DNA of 64,000 nucleotides from Bacteroidota bacterium (GCA_018267625.1 JAFDYC010000028.1:1-64000), one strand, 5' to 3'; counted from the stretch's first letter, positions 1-7,604 are shown. Notes: generated by a model from the letters alone, not told the origin. Made by a program: numbers and translations.

Positions 1-24
1 AAAATTAGAGTGAGCACTCTACTT

Positions 25-513
25 TCAATTCGGCGAACTTCCGGGACGCCTACAAAATCCAAAGCCTGTAAACTGATCGACATCTTCAAAATAAGCCTGT
101 AGTCTTATCGAACTGCTACAACTAACTAGGGCCGCGGGATTACTGACAGTAGGCATAGTAAAGTCGGCTCCCGTTGTTGGCAAAGTAACCTTACAAAATC
201 CGGCTTTGTAAAGACTATCTGAGAAACTGGGAGGTGCCGCAAAGGTGCTTCGACAAAAGAAAATGAACGCAAACGCGAACAATATTGGAAGCAACGACGA
301 TAGCGCTTTGCGCCGCAATGGATTGCATTGCGGTGGATTGGGATTGCCGCTTAAGCTGGTCGCAGGCACGAAACTCTGTGCAATCACGTGTTGCGGCCTA
401 AGCGAACTACCTATTAGGATAAGAAGCAACCAGAAAACGCGGGGGGGGGGGGCAAGAGTACATACGAATTGATTTTCTGCCACAATGATTGAGACAAAAA
501 TTTTCAAATCCAA
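25..513 (-). CDS. Doubtful hypothetical protein (poly-C in frame)
   Basis: A 162-codon frame that would start at TTG, because no ATG is available near its upstream end. The C12 tract (G12 on the plus strand) encodes Ala-Pro-Pro-Pro near residue 21. A hydrophobic stretch around residues 72-92, ending in AAPP, resembles a signal peptide, so a shorter secreted protein that starts inside the frame is possible. The remainder has scattered cysteines and no family I recognise. Any indel in the homopolymer would change the frame. It may not be a gene at all. Confidence 0.18.
   Translation of the reverse strand: MDLKIFVSIIVAENQFVCTLAPPPRVFWLLLILIGSSLRPQHVIAQSFVPATSLSGNPNPPQCNPLRRKALSSLLPILFAFAFIFFCRSTFAAPPSFSDSLYKAGFCKVTLPTTGADFTMPTVSNPAALVSCSSSIRLQAYFEDVDQFTGFGFCRRPGSSPN
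441..452. repeat. G12 homopolymer
   Basis: Twelve consecutive G on the plus strand, by far the longest G or C run I see in the window. Such runs are prone to slippage in cells and to miscounting in sequencing. Confidence 0.95.
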
Positions 514-545
514 ATGCCTGCAAAAAATTCAACACAGCATTCCGC

Positions 546-1082
546 CTAAAACGGCGATTGAAAATCCTTCAATGCCGGAAACGAGCGGTCCCTTACGGAA
601 ATGATTGCCTCCGCACAATCCCAGTCAAAACCGAAGCTGTCACAACGGATACCGGTATCGCTTTCCCGATGATACTCGGAGGAGACGAGATAGTAGGTCA
701 TCGCATCATCGCTCAGGGCCTTGAATCCGTGCCCAAAGCCTTCCGGGATGTAGTAGGCCCGGTGGTTGGCCTCGCTCAATTCCTCCGCATGAAACTGCCC
801 GAACGTGGCTGAGTCTTTCCGCAAGTCCACAATCACATCCAGGATGGCGCCCTTTGGGCAGAACACGATTTTGGCATGTTGATGTGGCGGCAACTGGAAG
901 TGCATCCCCCGGATGACATTCTTGCGCGAAAGAGAGAAATAAGATTCTTTCAGCGTAAAATGAATGCCCGCTTCGGTCAGCGTTGTTTCCTGAAACGTCT
1001 TGACGAAAAGGCCACGCTCGTCCGGGAAAGTGGGCAATTCAAGGAGCCTTGCGTTTGAAAGGGGAAGCGGGTGAATCAACAT
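546..1082 (-). CDS. rfbC: dTDP-4-dehydrorhamnose 3,5-epimerase family (RfbC-like) sugar epimerase
   Basis: 178 residues, the usual length for RmlC-type cupin epimerases, which epimerise C3 and/or C5 of 4-keto-6-deoxy sugar nucleotides in the cytoplasm. The family landmark RGMHFQ (residues 59-63) carries the expected catalytic base His61, and the YIPEGFGHGF segment (111-120) is the conserved cupin turn. The ATG at 1082 is unambiguous. It is the last gene of a minus-strand set with rfbF and rfbG, 34 bases after rfbG. Those neighbours make CDP-4-keto-6-deoxyglucose, so I infer the substrate is a CDP-sugar rather than the dTDP-sugar of the family name. No rmlA, rmlB, rmlD or rfbH is present in the window. 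Confidence 0.88.
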   Translation of the reverse strand: MLIHPLPLSNARLLELPTFPDERGLFVKTFQETTLTEAGIHFTLKESYFSLSRKNVIRGMHFQLPPHQHAKIVFCPKGAILDVIVDLRKDSATFGQFHAEELSEANHRAYYIPEGFGHGFKALSDDAMTYYLVSSEYHRESDTGIRCDSFGFDWDCAEAIISVRDRSFPALKDFQSPF

Positions 1083-1116
1083 CGTCTCAACTACAAAAAG
1101 TGAAGCAAAAAAATTA

Positions 1117-2175
1117 TCAGCAGGACTGGTATCGGTCTATTTGTTCCGCGCATTTCTGGAATGCATCGCGTCCATCCGCATACCATTCAGCCGTCCAGCG
1201 AATAGCCTCCTCCGCATGTAGCTTCGGCGACCAGCTCAGTTCGCGTTTGATTTTCCCATTGTCGAGCATCAGCAGGCCGGCTTCATGCAGCCCGGATTCC
1301 GGCTTCACTTCAAACGCTGCCTGACGCCCATAGGCTTCATAAAAAGTATTGGTTACCTGCGCTACGCTGCGCTCGTCGGCGCGCTCCGGGCCGATATTGA
1401 ATGAAGTGCTGTACCGAATGCCATCTTCGGCCATTTTCTGCCCCAGTAAGAGGTAGGCAAAAACCGGTTCCAACACATGCTGCCAGGGCCTTACGCTGTT
1501 TGGATTGCGCAGTACCACGGGCTCATTTTTGGCCAATGCGCGCACGATGTCTGGTATCAGCCGGTCTTCCGAAAAATCCCCTCCGCCAATCACATTGCCG
1601 GCACGTAAGGAGGCAATAGCCTTCTGATGATCGCTGAATTTTTCGGGGTTGAAAAACGAGCGGCGGTACGATTCAATCACGATTTCAGCCGCCGCTTTTG
1701 AAGCGCTGTAAGGGTCGTAGCCGCCAAGTTTGTCCGTTTCGCTAAAGGCCTCGCCCTGTTCGGGATTTTCATACACCTTGTCGGTGGTAATCATCACGCC
1801 GACACAGGGCTTTCCCAATTCACGCATTGCATCCAGTACATGCGCCGTGCCCATCACGTTTGCGGCAAAGGTTGCTACAGGAAGGCGATAGCTGCGGCGC
1901 ACGAGCGCCTGGGCTGCGAGGTGAAAAATGAAGTCAGGATGAAAGTCTAAAATGGCTTTTGTCAACTTTTCACGTTCGCTCAAATCGGCGATGATGGACT
2001 GGCACAATCGGTCGCCATTAATTTGGCAATACAGGTCATTGGGATGTTCTGGTGCGAGGGCGTAGCCCATGACTTCCGCTCCCAAACCGCGCAGCACTTG
2101 CAGCATCCACGCGCCTTTGAAACCGGTGTGGCCGGTGAGGAAGATTCTCTTTCCTAGGTATGTTTCATGTGTCAT
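1117..2175 (-). CDS. rfbG: CDP-glucose 4,6-dehydratase
   Basis: 352 residues of the extended short-chain dehydrogenase family. It converts CDP-glucose to CDP-4-keto-6-deoxyglucose with bound NAD. The Rossmann motif GHTGFKG lies at residues 15-21, TTDKVY at 130-135, and the active-site pair is Tyr156 and Lys160 in YSASK. The ATG at 2175 overlaps the stop of the upstream four-helix gene by 4 bases (ATGA). Its first residues, MTHET, are encoded by a 7-bp repeat array, so the native N-terminus may have been rebuilt by an insertion between rfbF and rfbG. Product assignment is firm because rfbF is in the same operon. Confidence 0.93.
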   Translation of the reverse strand: MTHETYLGKRIFLTGHTGFKGAWMLQVLRGLGAEVMGYALAPEHPNDLYCQINGDRLCQSIIADLSEREKLTKAILDFHPDFIFHLAAQALVRRSYRLPVATFAANVMGTAHVLDAMRELGKPCVGVMITTDKVYENPEQGEAFSETDKLGGYDPYSASKAAAEIVIESYRRSFFNPEKFSDHQKAIASLRAGNVIGGGDFSEDRLIPDIVRALAKNEPVVLRNPNSVRPWQHVLEPVFAYLLLGQKMAEDGIRYSTSFNIGPERADERSVAQVTNTFYEAYGRQAAFEVKPESGLHEAGLLMLDNGKIKRELSWSPKLHAEEAIRWTAEWYADGRDAFQKCAEQIDRYQSC

Positions 2176-2190
2176 GTGTCATGTTTTATG
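2160..2190. repeat. Heptamer array, left side (ATGTTTC-type units)
   Basis: Four 7-bp units plus three bases: ATGTTTC, ATGTGTC, ATGTGTC, ATGTTTT, ATG. The array spans the junction between the four-helix-bundle gene and rfbG. Read on the minus strand it encodes the last residues KHDT of the former and the first residues MTHET of the latter. It is in inverted orientation to the array at 2655-2709. Confidence 0.9.
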
Positions 2191-2558
2191 CTGCTGAGAT
2201 GGGCGCCTAGGCTGCTGCGATATGCCATGAATACCTTGAGGAGCTCAGATGCTTCTTGTAGAGGGGCATTCAGAAACGCTGATTGCACAAGGCCTGACTC
2301 CTGAAGCATTTCCAGCCAGAACATCGCCTCGTCTGTTTCTTCTATCACGATGCATAGTTTGGCGAAACGTTCTTTGTCGGAACGGGAGATACATGATGCG
2401 CGGTAATTAGCAGCTACGGAAGTTGCAGCGCGGATAAGCTGTTTAGAAATCACAAATGAAGCCGTTCGTTTTGGAAGGTCATCACTAAGCTTAATGACCA
2501 GAAGCGCGAAAGCCTTTGTGCGCTTTTGAAAAACCTGATTATACTCCGATGGGGTCAT
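2172..2558 (-). CDS. Four helix bundle protein (23S rRNA-IVS / Avd-like family)
   Basis: 128 residues, starting at ATG 2558. The pattern (YNQVFQKRTKAFALLVI near the N-terminus, LIRAATSVAANYRA in the middle, then FAKLCIVIEETDEAMFWLEML) is typical of the four-helix-bundle family first noted in 23S rRNA intervening sequences and related to the Avd accessory protein of diversity-generating retroelements. The biochemical role of free-standing members is not established. The gene interrupts an otherwise ordinary rfbF-rfbG order, overlaps rfbG by 4 bases, and lies between inverted 7-bp repeat arrays, which suggests it arrived as a cassette. No reverse transcriptase or variable repeat is nearby, so a retroelement is not supported. 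Confidence 0.85.
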   Translation of the reverse strand: MTPSEYNQVFQKRTKAFALLVIKLSDDLPKRTASFVISKQLIRAATSVAANYRASCISRSDKERFAKLCIVIEETDEAMFWLEMLQESGLVQSAFLNAPLQEASELLKVFMAYRSSLGAHLSSIKHDT

Positions 2559-2654
2559 GTCCCAGTTTTGAATGAAAAAGATGAATCAGGAAAAAAAGAT
2601 GAATCAGGTAATAAATAAAAGTTCCCAGCCAAGTCTCCAGAAATAAGCCGGTCA

Positions 2655-2709
2655 CATAAAACATGAAACATGAAACATGAAACATGAAACATAAAACATG
2701 AAACATGAA
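2655..2709. repeat. Heptamer array, right side (CATGAAA units)
   Basis: Eight tandem 7-bp units from 2655: CATAAAA, then CATGAAA four times, CATAAAA, CATGAAA and a final CATGAA. This is the reverse complement of the ATGTTTC-type array at 2160-2190. It lies between the stop of rfbF (2728) and the start of the four-helix gene (2558). Spacing is exactly 7 with no spacers, so it is not a CRISPR. Confidence 0.93.
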
Positions 2710-2727
2710 TTCGCTTCCGCGCTTGCC

Positions 2728-3501
2728 TCATACTTTCCAGGGTGCATTTCCTTTTTCCCAAAGCCCTTCCAGCTCTTCTTTATCACGCAATGTGTCCATG
2801 GCTTTCCAGAAATAATTATGGCGATAGGCGGCTATCTGGCCATCACGGGCCAGGTCATCTAGGGGCTGGCGCTCCCACATGATGTTATCGGCATCATCGT
2901 GCAGGTAGTTTTTGATTTCTGGGTTGAGCACGAAGAAGCCCCCATTGATCCAGGTGCCACTGTCAGCAGGCTTTTCTTCGAAGGAAGTAATTTGCCCGTT
3001 GTCTTTCATTTTAATCACGCCAAAACGGCTGGTAGCCTGTATGGCCGTCATAGTGCAGATTCGGCCTGAATCCTGATGGAACTGTAGCAGCTTGTCCAAA
3101 TTCACATCACTGACCCCATCGCCATAGGTCAGCATGAAAGGCTCATTATGGGTGTAGGGTAGTACACGGCGCAGGCGGCCTGCAGTCATGGTATCTAAAC
3201 CGGTTTCAACGAGTGTGATTTTAAAGGGTTCGGCGAAATTGTCGTGAACTTCTACGCTGTTATTGGCCAGGTCCACCGTCAGGTTGGCGTTGTGGAGGTA
3301 GTAATTGATAAAATATTCCTTAATCATCCAGCCTTTGTAGCCGAGGCAGATGATAAATTCATTGTGGCCGTAAGCGGCATAAATCTTCATGATGTGCCAG
3401 AGTATGGGCTTACCGCCGATGGCAATCATGGGCTTCGGGCGTAATTGGCTTTCTTCAGAAATGCGGGTGCCGCGGCCTCCGGCGAAGATGACGACTTTCA
3501 T
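2728..3501 (-). CDS. rfbF: Glucose-1-phosphate cytidylyltransferase
   Basis: 257 residues when begun at ATG 3501 (MKVVIFAGG). An upstream TTG at 3546 would add 15 residues and eat into the divergent metG promoter, so I reject it. It makes CDP-glucose from CTP and glucose-1-phosphate. The nucleotidyltransferase signature GGRGTR lies at residues 8-13 with RPKPM following at 21-25. It is the first gene of the operon that continues through the four-helix gene to rfbG and rfbC. Length and sequence fit RfbF closely. Confidence 0.93.
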   Translation of the reverse strand: MKVVIFAGGRGTRISEESQLRPKPMIAIGGKPILWHIMKIYAAYGHNEFIICLGYKGWMIKEYFINYYLHNANLTVDLANNSVEVHDNFAEPFKITLVETGLDTMTAGRLRRVLPYTHNEPFMLTYGDGVSDVNLDKLLQFHQDSGRICTMTAIQATSRFGVIKMKDNGQITSFEEKPADSGTWINGGFFVLNPEIKNYLHDDADNIMWERQPLDDLARDGQIAAYRHNYFWKAMDTLRDKEELEGLWEKGNAPWKV

Positions 3502-3581
3502 GGGTGGCGAAAATAGCCGGGAATCATCATTGACAGGCCTTTGCAACGTCAGCCTGCATCACGTGCTCGTAACTTGCGCCC

Positions 3582-5702
3582 ATGAATTATCAGCGGTTGC
3601 TCGTCACTGCAGCCTTACCCTACGCCAATGGCCCTGTGCACATCGGCCACCTTGCCGGATGTTACTTACCCGCAGACATATATGTTCGTTACCAGCGCGC
3701 TCAGGGCCGTGATGTGAAATTCATTTGTGGTTCCGATGAGCATGGTGTACCCATCACCATCCGCGCTATGAAGGAAGGCGTAAGCCCGCAGCAGGTAGTG
3801 GACAAGTTCCATGCGCTCATTCGGGATTCTTTCGCAGATATGGGCATCAGTTTCGACATATACTCCCGCACTTCGGCTACTCTTCACCACGAAACGGCTC
3901 AGGCTTTTTTCAAAAAGCTGTATGACGAAGGCCTGTTTGAAGAGCATGAATCGGAGCAATATTTTGATCCCGAAAAACAGGTTTTCCTTGCTGACCGATA
4001 TATCATCGGCACCTGCCCGGTGTGTCAAAACCCCAATGCTTACGGCGACCAGTGTGAGCGTTGTGGTAGCTCACTTTCCCCGGAGCAACTCATAAACCCT
4101 CGCAGTGCACTTAGCGAATCGGTGCCTGAAAAACGCAAAACCAAACATTGGTACTTTCCGCTCAACCGCTATGAAGATTGGCTGCGCGAATGGATTGTTG
4201 AAGGCAAGAAAGGCGAGTGGAAAAGCAATGTGTATGGCCAATGCAAAAGTTGGATTGATGCCGGCCTGCAGCCACGTGCCATGACCCGTGATAGCAGTTG
4301 GGGCGTGCCCGTGCCACTTGAATGTGCCGAAGGGAAAGTGCTGTACGTCTGGTTTGATGCGCCCATCGGCTACATCTCTGCAACGAAAGAGTTGACACCC
4401 ATGTGGAGCGATTACTGGCAGCGCGAGGACACCAAGCTGGTGCATTTCATTGGCAAGGACAACATCGTTTTTCATTGCATCATCTTCCCGGCAATGCTAA
4501 AGGCTCATGGGGGTTTTGTGTTGCCCGATGCTGTACCTGCAAATGAGTTTTTGAATATCGAAGGGGAGAAGGTGAGTACGTCACGCAATTGGGCAGTTTG
4601 GGTGCATGAATACCTGAACGATTTCCCTGGCGGTGCCGATATGCTGCGTTATGTGCTTTGCGCCAATGCACCCGAAACTAAAGACAATGATTTCACCTGG
4701 AAAGATTTCCAAACCCGCATCAACAGTGAGTTAAACAGCAACCTGGGCAACTTCGTCAATAGGGCTATGGTGATGATGCATAAACTCTGCAAAGGCAAAG
4801 TGCCCCCAATGCACGTAAACCATATTGATGAGAAAGACGCGGAACTGGCGGCAGCTATTTCAGTAGCTAAGAAAGAAATAGAAAGCAGCATCGAAGCCTA
4901 TCGTTTCCGTGATGCACTGGCTGAAATCATGTTGCTTTCTACGAAAGGCAATAAATACCTCCAGGAGAAAGAACCCTGGCAACTTGCCAAGCGTCTGAAT
5001 GCAACGGGAACTCCAGCCAGTGCTGAGGCTGTGGAAGCTCAGGTACAGATTGACAATTGCATATACTTCTGCCTGCAACTCTGTGCCAACTTAGCCATTT
5101 TCATTGCTCCTTTCCTACCTGATACCGCTACGAAAATGTGCCACATGATGAAGGTGGTGGACCGGATGCTGCAATGGGAAAACGGAGGCCGTCCGGATTT
5201 GTTGAAGGTGGGCTATTCGCTGCGGGAGCCTGAGATTTTGTTTCGAAAAATTGAAGATGCCGAAGTGCTTGCCCAAGTCGAAAAACTGCGCAGCGGGGGC
5301 ACTAAACCGACAACGCAATTACCTGCATCCAAGCCTCAGGAGCCGGTTAATACGCAATTAGTTTCTGCTTCCAAAGCGCCGATTTCTTTTGATGAGTTTG
5401 CTAAAATTGAACTGAAGACAGGCACCATCCTGACTGCAGAAAAAATAGAGAAAGCAGATAAACTTCTGAAACTGCAAATTGATTTGGGTACCGAGCAGCG
5501 CACGATTGTTTCCGGCATTGCTCAGCATTATCAACCCGATGAAATTGTGGGCCGGCAAGTGTCTGTAGTTGTGAACCTGGCTCCGAGGAAAATGAAAGGA
5601 ATAGAAAGTGCCGGGATGATCCTTATGGCAGAAGATGAGGATGGAAAATTGGTGTTTGTGTCGCCTGTCCAGGCCGTTCGTGCAGGGGCCGAAATTCGCT
5701 GA
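3582..5702 (+). CDS. metG: Methionyl-tRNA synthetase with C-terminal tRNA-binding domain
   Basis: 706 residues. Class I synthetase that charges tRNA-Met in the cytoplasm. HIGH is at residues 20-23, the zinc knuckle uses Cys145, Cys148, Cys158 and Cys161, and the second signature is KVSTS (330-334) in place of KMSKS, a common MetRS form. After a linker near residue 580, the last roughly 100 residues form a Trbp111-like OB-fold (from ISFDEFAKIELKTG onward) that aids dimerisation and tRNA binding. It is divergent from rfbF and ends in a bidirectional terminator. The ATG at 3582 leads straight into the conserved N-terminus. Confidence 0.97.
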   Translation: MNYQRLLVTAALPYANGPVHIGHLAGCYLPADIYVRYQRAQGRDVKFICGSDEHGVPITIRAMKEGVSPQQVVDKFHALIRDSFADMGISFDIYSRTSATLHHETAQAFFKKLYDEGLFEEHESEQYFDPEKQVFLADRYIIGTCPVCQNPNAYGDQCERCGSSLSPEQLINPRSALSESVPEKRKTKHWYFPLNRYEDWLREWIVEGKKGEWKSNVYGQCKSWIDAGLQPRAMTRDSSWGVPVPLECAEGKVLYVWFDAPIGYISATKELTPMWSDYWQREDTKLVHFIGKDNIVFHCIIFPAMLKAHGGFVLPDAVPANEFLNIEGEKVSTSRNWAVWVHEYLNDFPGGADMLRYVLCANAPETKDNDFTWKDFQTRINSELNSNLGNFVNRAMVMMHKLCKGKVPPMHVNHIDEKDAELAAAISVAKKEIESSIEAYRFRDALAEIMLLSTKGNKYLQEKEPWQLAKRLNATGTPASAEAVEAQVQIDNCIYFCLQLCANLAIFIAPFLPDTATKMCHMMKVVDRMLQWENGGRPDLLKVGYSLREPEILFRKIEDAEVLAQVEKLRSGGTKPTTQLPASKPQEPVNTQLVSASKAPISFDEFAKIELKTGTILTAEKIEKADKLLKLQIDLGTEQRTIVSGIAQHYQPDEIVGRQVSVVVNLAPRKMKGIESAGMILMAEDEDGKLVFVSPVQAVRAGAEIR

Positions 5703-5746
5703 ATCAATCTTATATCCAGAAGAAGTTACTGTACATAGCACCAATG

Positions 5747-5784
5747 AAAATGGGGCAATCACTCATCCGTGATTGCCCCATTTT
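5747..5784. terminator. Bidirectional terminator between metG and blaR1
   Basis: Perfect 16-bp stem (5747-5762 with 5769-5784) and a 6-base loop tcatcc. It begins with AAAA and ends with TTTT, so it can serve the convergent metG and blaR1 genes. Confidence 0.92.
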
Positions 5785-5811
5785 GCCTGCAACAGACAGT
5801 AGCTACGGGTT

Positions 5812-7059
5812 TTACTTCCCTTCCAATTGAAATGAAATGGGAATAGTATAGTACACATCTACAGGCTTCCCTCCCTGCGTGCCGGGTTTCCAATCTGGCA
5901 TGCCCTTGATTACCCGGACGGCTTCTGCATCCAGAGCAGCTTCTCCTGATGAACGCACGATTTTTACATGCCCGATTTTGCCGTCTTTCCGAACGATAAA
6001 TTCAATTCCGACTCTACCTTGTTTATGTTCTTTCTGTGCGGATGCCGGATACTTAATATGTGCCGCTAAGTATTGATTCAAGTCGCCATTAAACTCAGGC
6101 ATGTTTTCTACATACCTTACGGCTGTGTCTTCTACACCATCATCCCCATCGGCTATTTGATCGTTGAATTGTAGGCTATGGATTTTATGATCTGGGAAGG
6201 ATTTTGCCTTTGCTTCTGGTTCAAATCGGATGAGCAGGCAAAGGAAGAATAGGGTAGTGCATAGAACTCCTGTACGCATGAGCAAGCGCCCGAGTCCAGC
6301 TTTTTGTTGGCTTTTTTGAAGCATGATGATTCGTTGTTTTAATGGGTGATGAAAAAAGGAATGTGCGAGGATGTAGCTATCGGTTATACCGAAGCTTTGC
6401 GCGAGCAGTAGCCTAGCGTAAGCCTGTAAGCCACCGGTTCCGATGGCTTGGGCATCGGCTTCGAACTCATGGAGCATTTTCAGCTCTTTCTGAATGAGCC
6501 AATGAGCCGGAGAAATCCAGAACAGGATATTCATGATTTGGGTTAGGAGCAGGTCGTAGCGATGCCCTGAGCGGATATGAGCCAGTTCGTGCAGGAATAT
6601 GCGTTCATCCTGAATATCCTTTGGAAAGAAAATCGTTCGCCACAGAGTGCCGGGCCCGATGCCAGTATTCCGTAGGATGGTATAGCCCTTATGATGTTCC
6701 GCAATGCCGTGTCTTAAGAGTAGATGAAGTCTGAAAGATTTCCATAAAAACAGCAACAAAACCAGGACGCTGATGCTGTAATACAACCAAAGGAATATTG
6801 CTGCAGGCACATAGTCTTTGGTTGTTCCTGACCCGTTCAAGCCTACATGGATTTCAGGCAAAATGATTCGATAAGCAATCAATTGCCCATGAGAAAAGAA
6901 TGTGCTTATCAAGGGGAGCAGGGGAGCAAGTAGCAGGCTCAGCAGTAAGAAAATTCGTGCAGCCCGAAATGCAGCTCGTCCGTACCACACCAGGCGAAAT
7001 ATACCCCATAACAACAGGCTAATCCCGCAAACCTGAACCAGATAGAGCAGCGCACTCAT
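5812..7059 (-). CDS. M56 family (BlaR1-like) membrane metallopeptidase fused to TonB C-terminal domain
   Basis: 415 residues from ATG 7059, which overlaps the blaI stop as ATGA; the longer frame from 7131 lies inside blaI and is rejected. Several membrane segments in the first 110 residues precede the zinc-protease motif HELAH (157-161), with a likely third ligand in HEFEAD (197-202). A further membrane segment follows near 262-278, then a periplasmic TonB-type domain (about 318-413). In BlaR1/MecR1 the protease senses an outside signal and triggers repressor loss; the TonB fusion is common in Bacteroidota but its signal is unknown. No beta-lactamase gene is adjacent. The TonB domain closely resembles that of the TonB encoded at 13287-14102. 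Confidence 0.88.
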   Translation of the reverse strand: MSALLYLVQVCGISLLLWGIFRLVWYGRAAFRAARIFLLLSLLLAPLLPLISTFFSHGQLIAYRIILPEIHVGLNGSGTTKDYVPAAIFLWLYYSISVLVLLLFLWKSFRLHLLLRHGIAEHHKGYTILRNTGIGPGTLWRTIFFPKDIQDERIFLHELAHIRSGHRYDLLLTQIMNILFWISPAHWLIQKELKMLHEFEADAQAIGTGGLQAYARLLLAQSFGITDSYILAHSFFHHPLKQRIIMLQKSQQKAGLGRLLMRTGVLCTTLFFLCLLIRFEPEAKAKSFPDHKIHSLQFNDQIADGDDGVEDTAVRYVENMPEFNGDLNQYLAAHIKYPASAQKEHKQGRVGIEFIVRKDGKIGHVKIVRSSGEAALDAEAVRVIKGMPDWKPGTQGGKPVDVYYTIPISFQLEGK

Positions 7060-7436
7060 GTTTTTTGTTTTAGTGTTTTTAATATCTCTTCCAGCTCTAC
7101 GATATCTAATTTTTTGTCGGCAATGAAGCAAGAAACGATGCTGGCAAATGAGCCATTGAAATAGTTTTTTGCAATCAGACTAAGGGTTTTCCTGCTGAAG
7201 CTTTCCTGGCTGATGAGCGACTGATAGCGATAGGCGTTGCCGACTTGTTCGGCTCGCACATACCCTTTCTCAGCCAGAATCTTCAGAATTGTATTGATGG
7301 TGTTTGGGTGAGGCTTCGGGTCCGGAAGAACGGCAATCAGCTCGCGAACGAGGGCAGGTTCTTTTTGCCAAACGGCTTTCATCACCCGCTCTTCTGCTTT
7401 CGTCAGGCCTGAAGGCTCTATGCTTTTCGGGGGCAT
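7056..7436 (-). CDS. BlaI/MecI-type transcriptional repressor
   Basis: 126 residues from ATG 7436 (MPPKSIEPSGLTKAEERVM). The frame continues 33 codons further upstream but would run through the operator, so the later ATG is chosen. The N-terminal winged helix (residues 8-75) contains the typical AEERVMKAVW and PHPNTINTILKILAEKGYV segments; the C-terminal helices dimerise. It is translationally coupled to the M56-TonB gene by a 4-base overlap, the normal pairing in which the sensor relieves repression. Two TAGTA-type dyads directly upstream suggest autoregulation. Confidence 0.92.
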   Translation of the reverse strand: MPPKSIEPSGLTKAEERVMKAVWQKEPALVRELIAVLPDPKPHPNTINTILKILAEKGYVRAEQVGNAYRYQSLISQESFSRKTLSLIAKNYFNGSFASIVSCFIADKKLDIVELEEILKTLKQKT

Positions 7437-7439
7437 ATC

Positions 7440-7476
7440 TACTAAGATTTTAGTAAATCTACTAAAAAAATAGTAG
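7440..7476. promoter_or_regulatory. Tandem BlaI-type operator dyads
   Basis: Two inverted repeats with the same 6-base spacer: TACTA at 7440-7444 with TAGTA at 7451-7455, and CTACTA at 7459-7464 with TAGTAG at 7471-7476. Their centres are 20 bases apart, about two helical turns. The half-sites resemble the TACTA/TAGTA half-sites of BlaI/MecI operators. They begin 4 bases upstream of the blaI start, so binding would block transcription of blaI and blaR1. Confidence 0.75.
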
Positions 7477-7571
7477 AAAAGAAAGTTTTGAACACTTTTT
7501 TGCTGAAGCAGGCAGGCATGAAGCTGAAGAATCAATACCTGAAATGGCCTCTAATAACTTTCAAAAACAGA

Positions 7572-7604
7572 ACGGCCTTGCGGGGAAGAGTCCCGAAAGG
7601 CCGT
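7572..7604 (-). terminator. Terminator of asnS
   Basis: Stem acggcctt (7572-7579) with aaggccgt (7597-7604), plus an inner cggg/cccg pairing. On the minus strand it is followed by a T-rich tract (ctgtttttga). It lies about 50 bases after the asnS stop. Confidence 0.75.

Larger units (their letters stand above)
1..545. other. Stretch without a confident gene
   Basis: No recognisable gene lies here. The stretch holds a run of 12 G at 441-452, a perfect 8-bp inverted repeat (ccgcaatg at 313-320, cattgcgg at 326-333, 5-base loop), and a 7-bp inverted repeat at 6-21 (tagagtg, ag, cactcta). The only long minus-strand frame is listed separately with low confidence. It lies downstream of the rfb operon, so some of it may be 3' untranslated or decayed sequence. 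Confidence 0.5.

Noticed and set aside
245..472. 75-codon plus-strand frame
   Set aside because: Unlikely composition, runs into the G12 tract, no recognisable feature.
2172..2558. Diversity-generating retroelement accessory protein (Avd)
   Set aside because: No reverse transcriptase and no template/variable repeat pair in the vicinity.
2655..2709. Possible CRISPR-like array
   Set aside because: Units are 7 bases long with no spacers and no cas genes nearby.
2555..2761. 68-codon minus-strand frame with repeated SCFMFHV
   Set aside because: It is a translation of the CATGAAA array and overlaps the end of rfbF; low complexity and no start or domain support.
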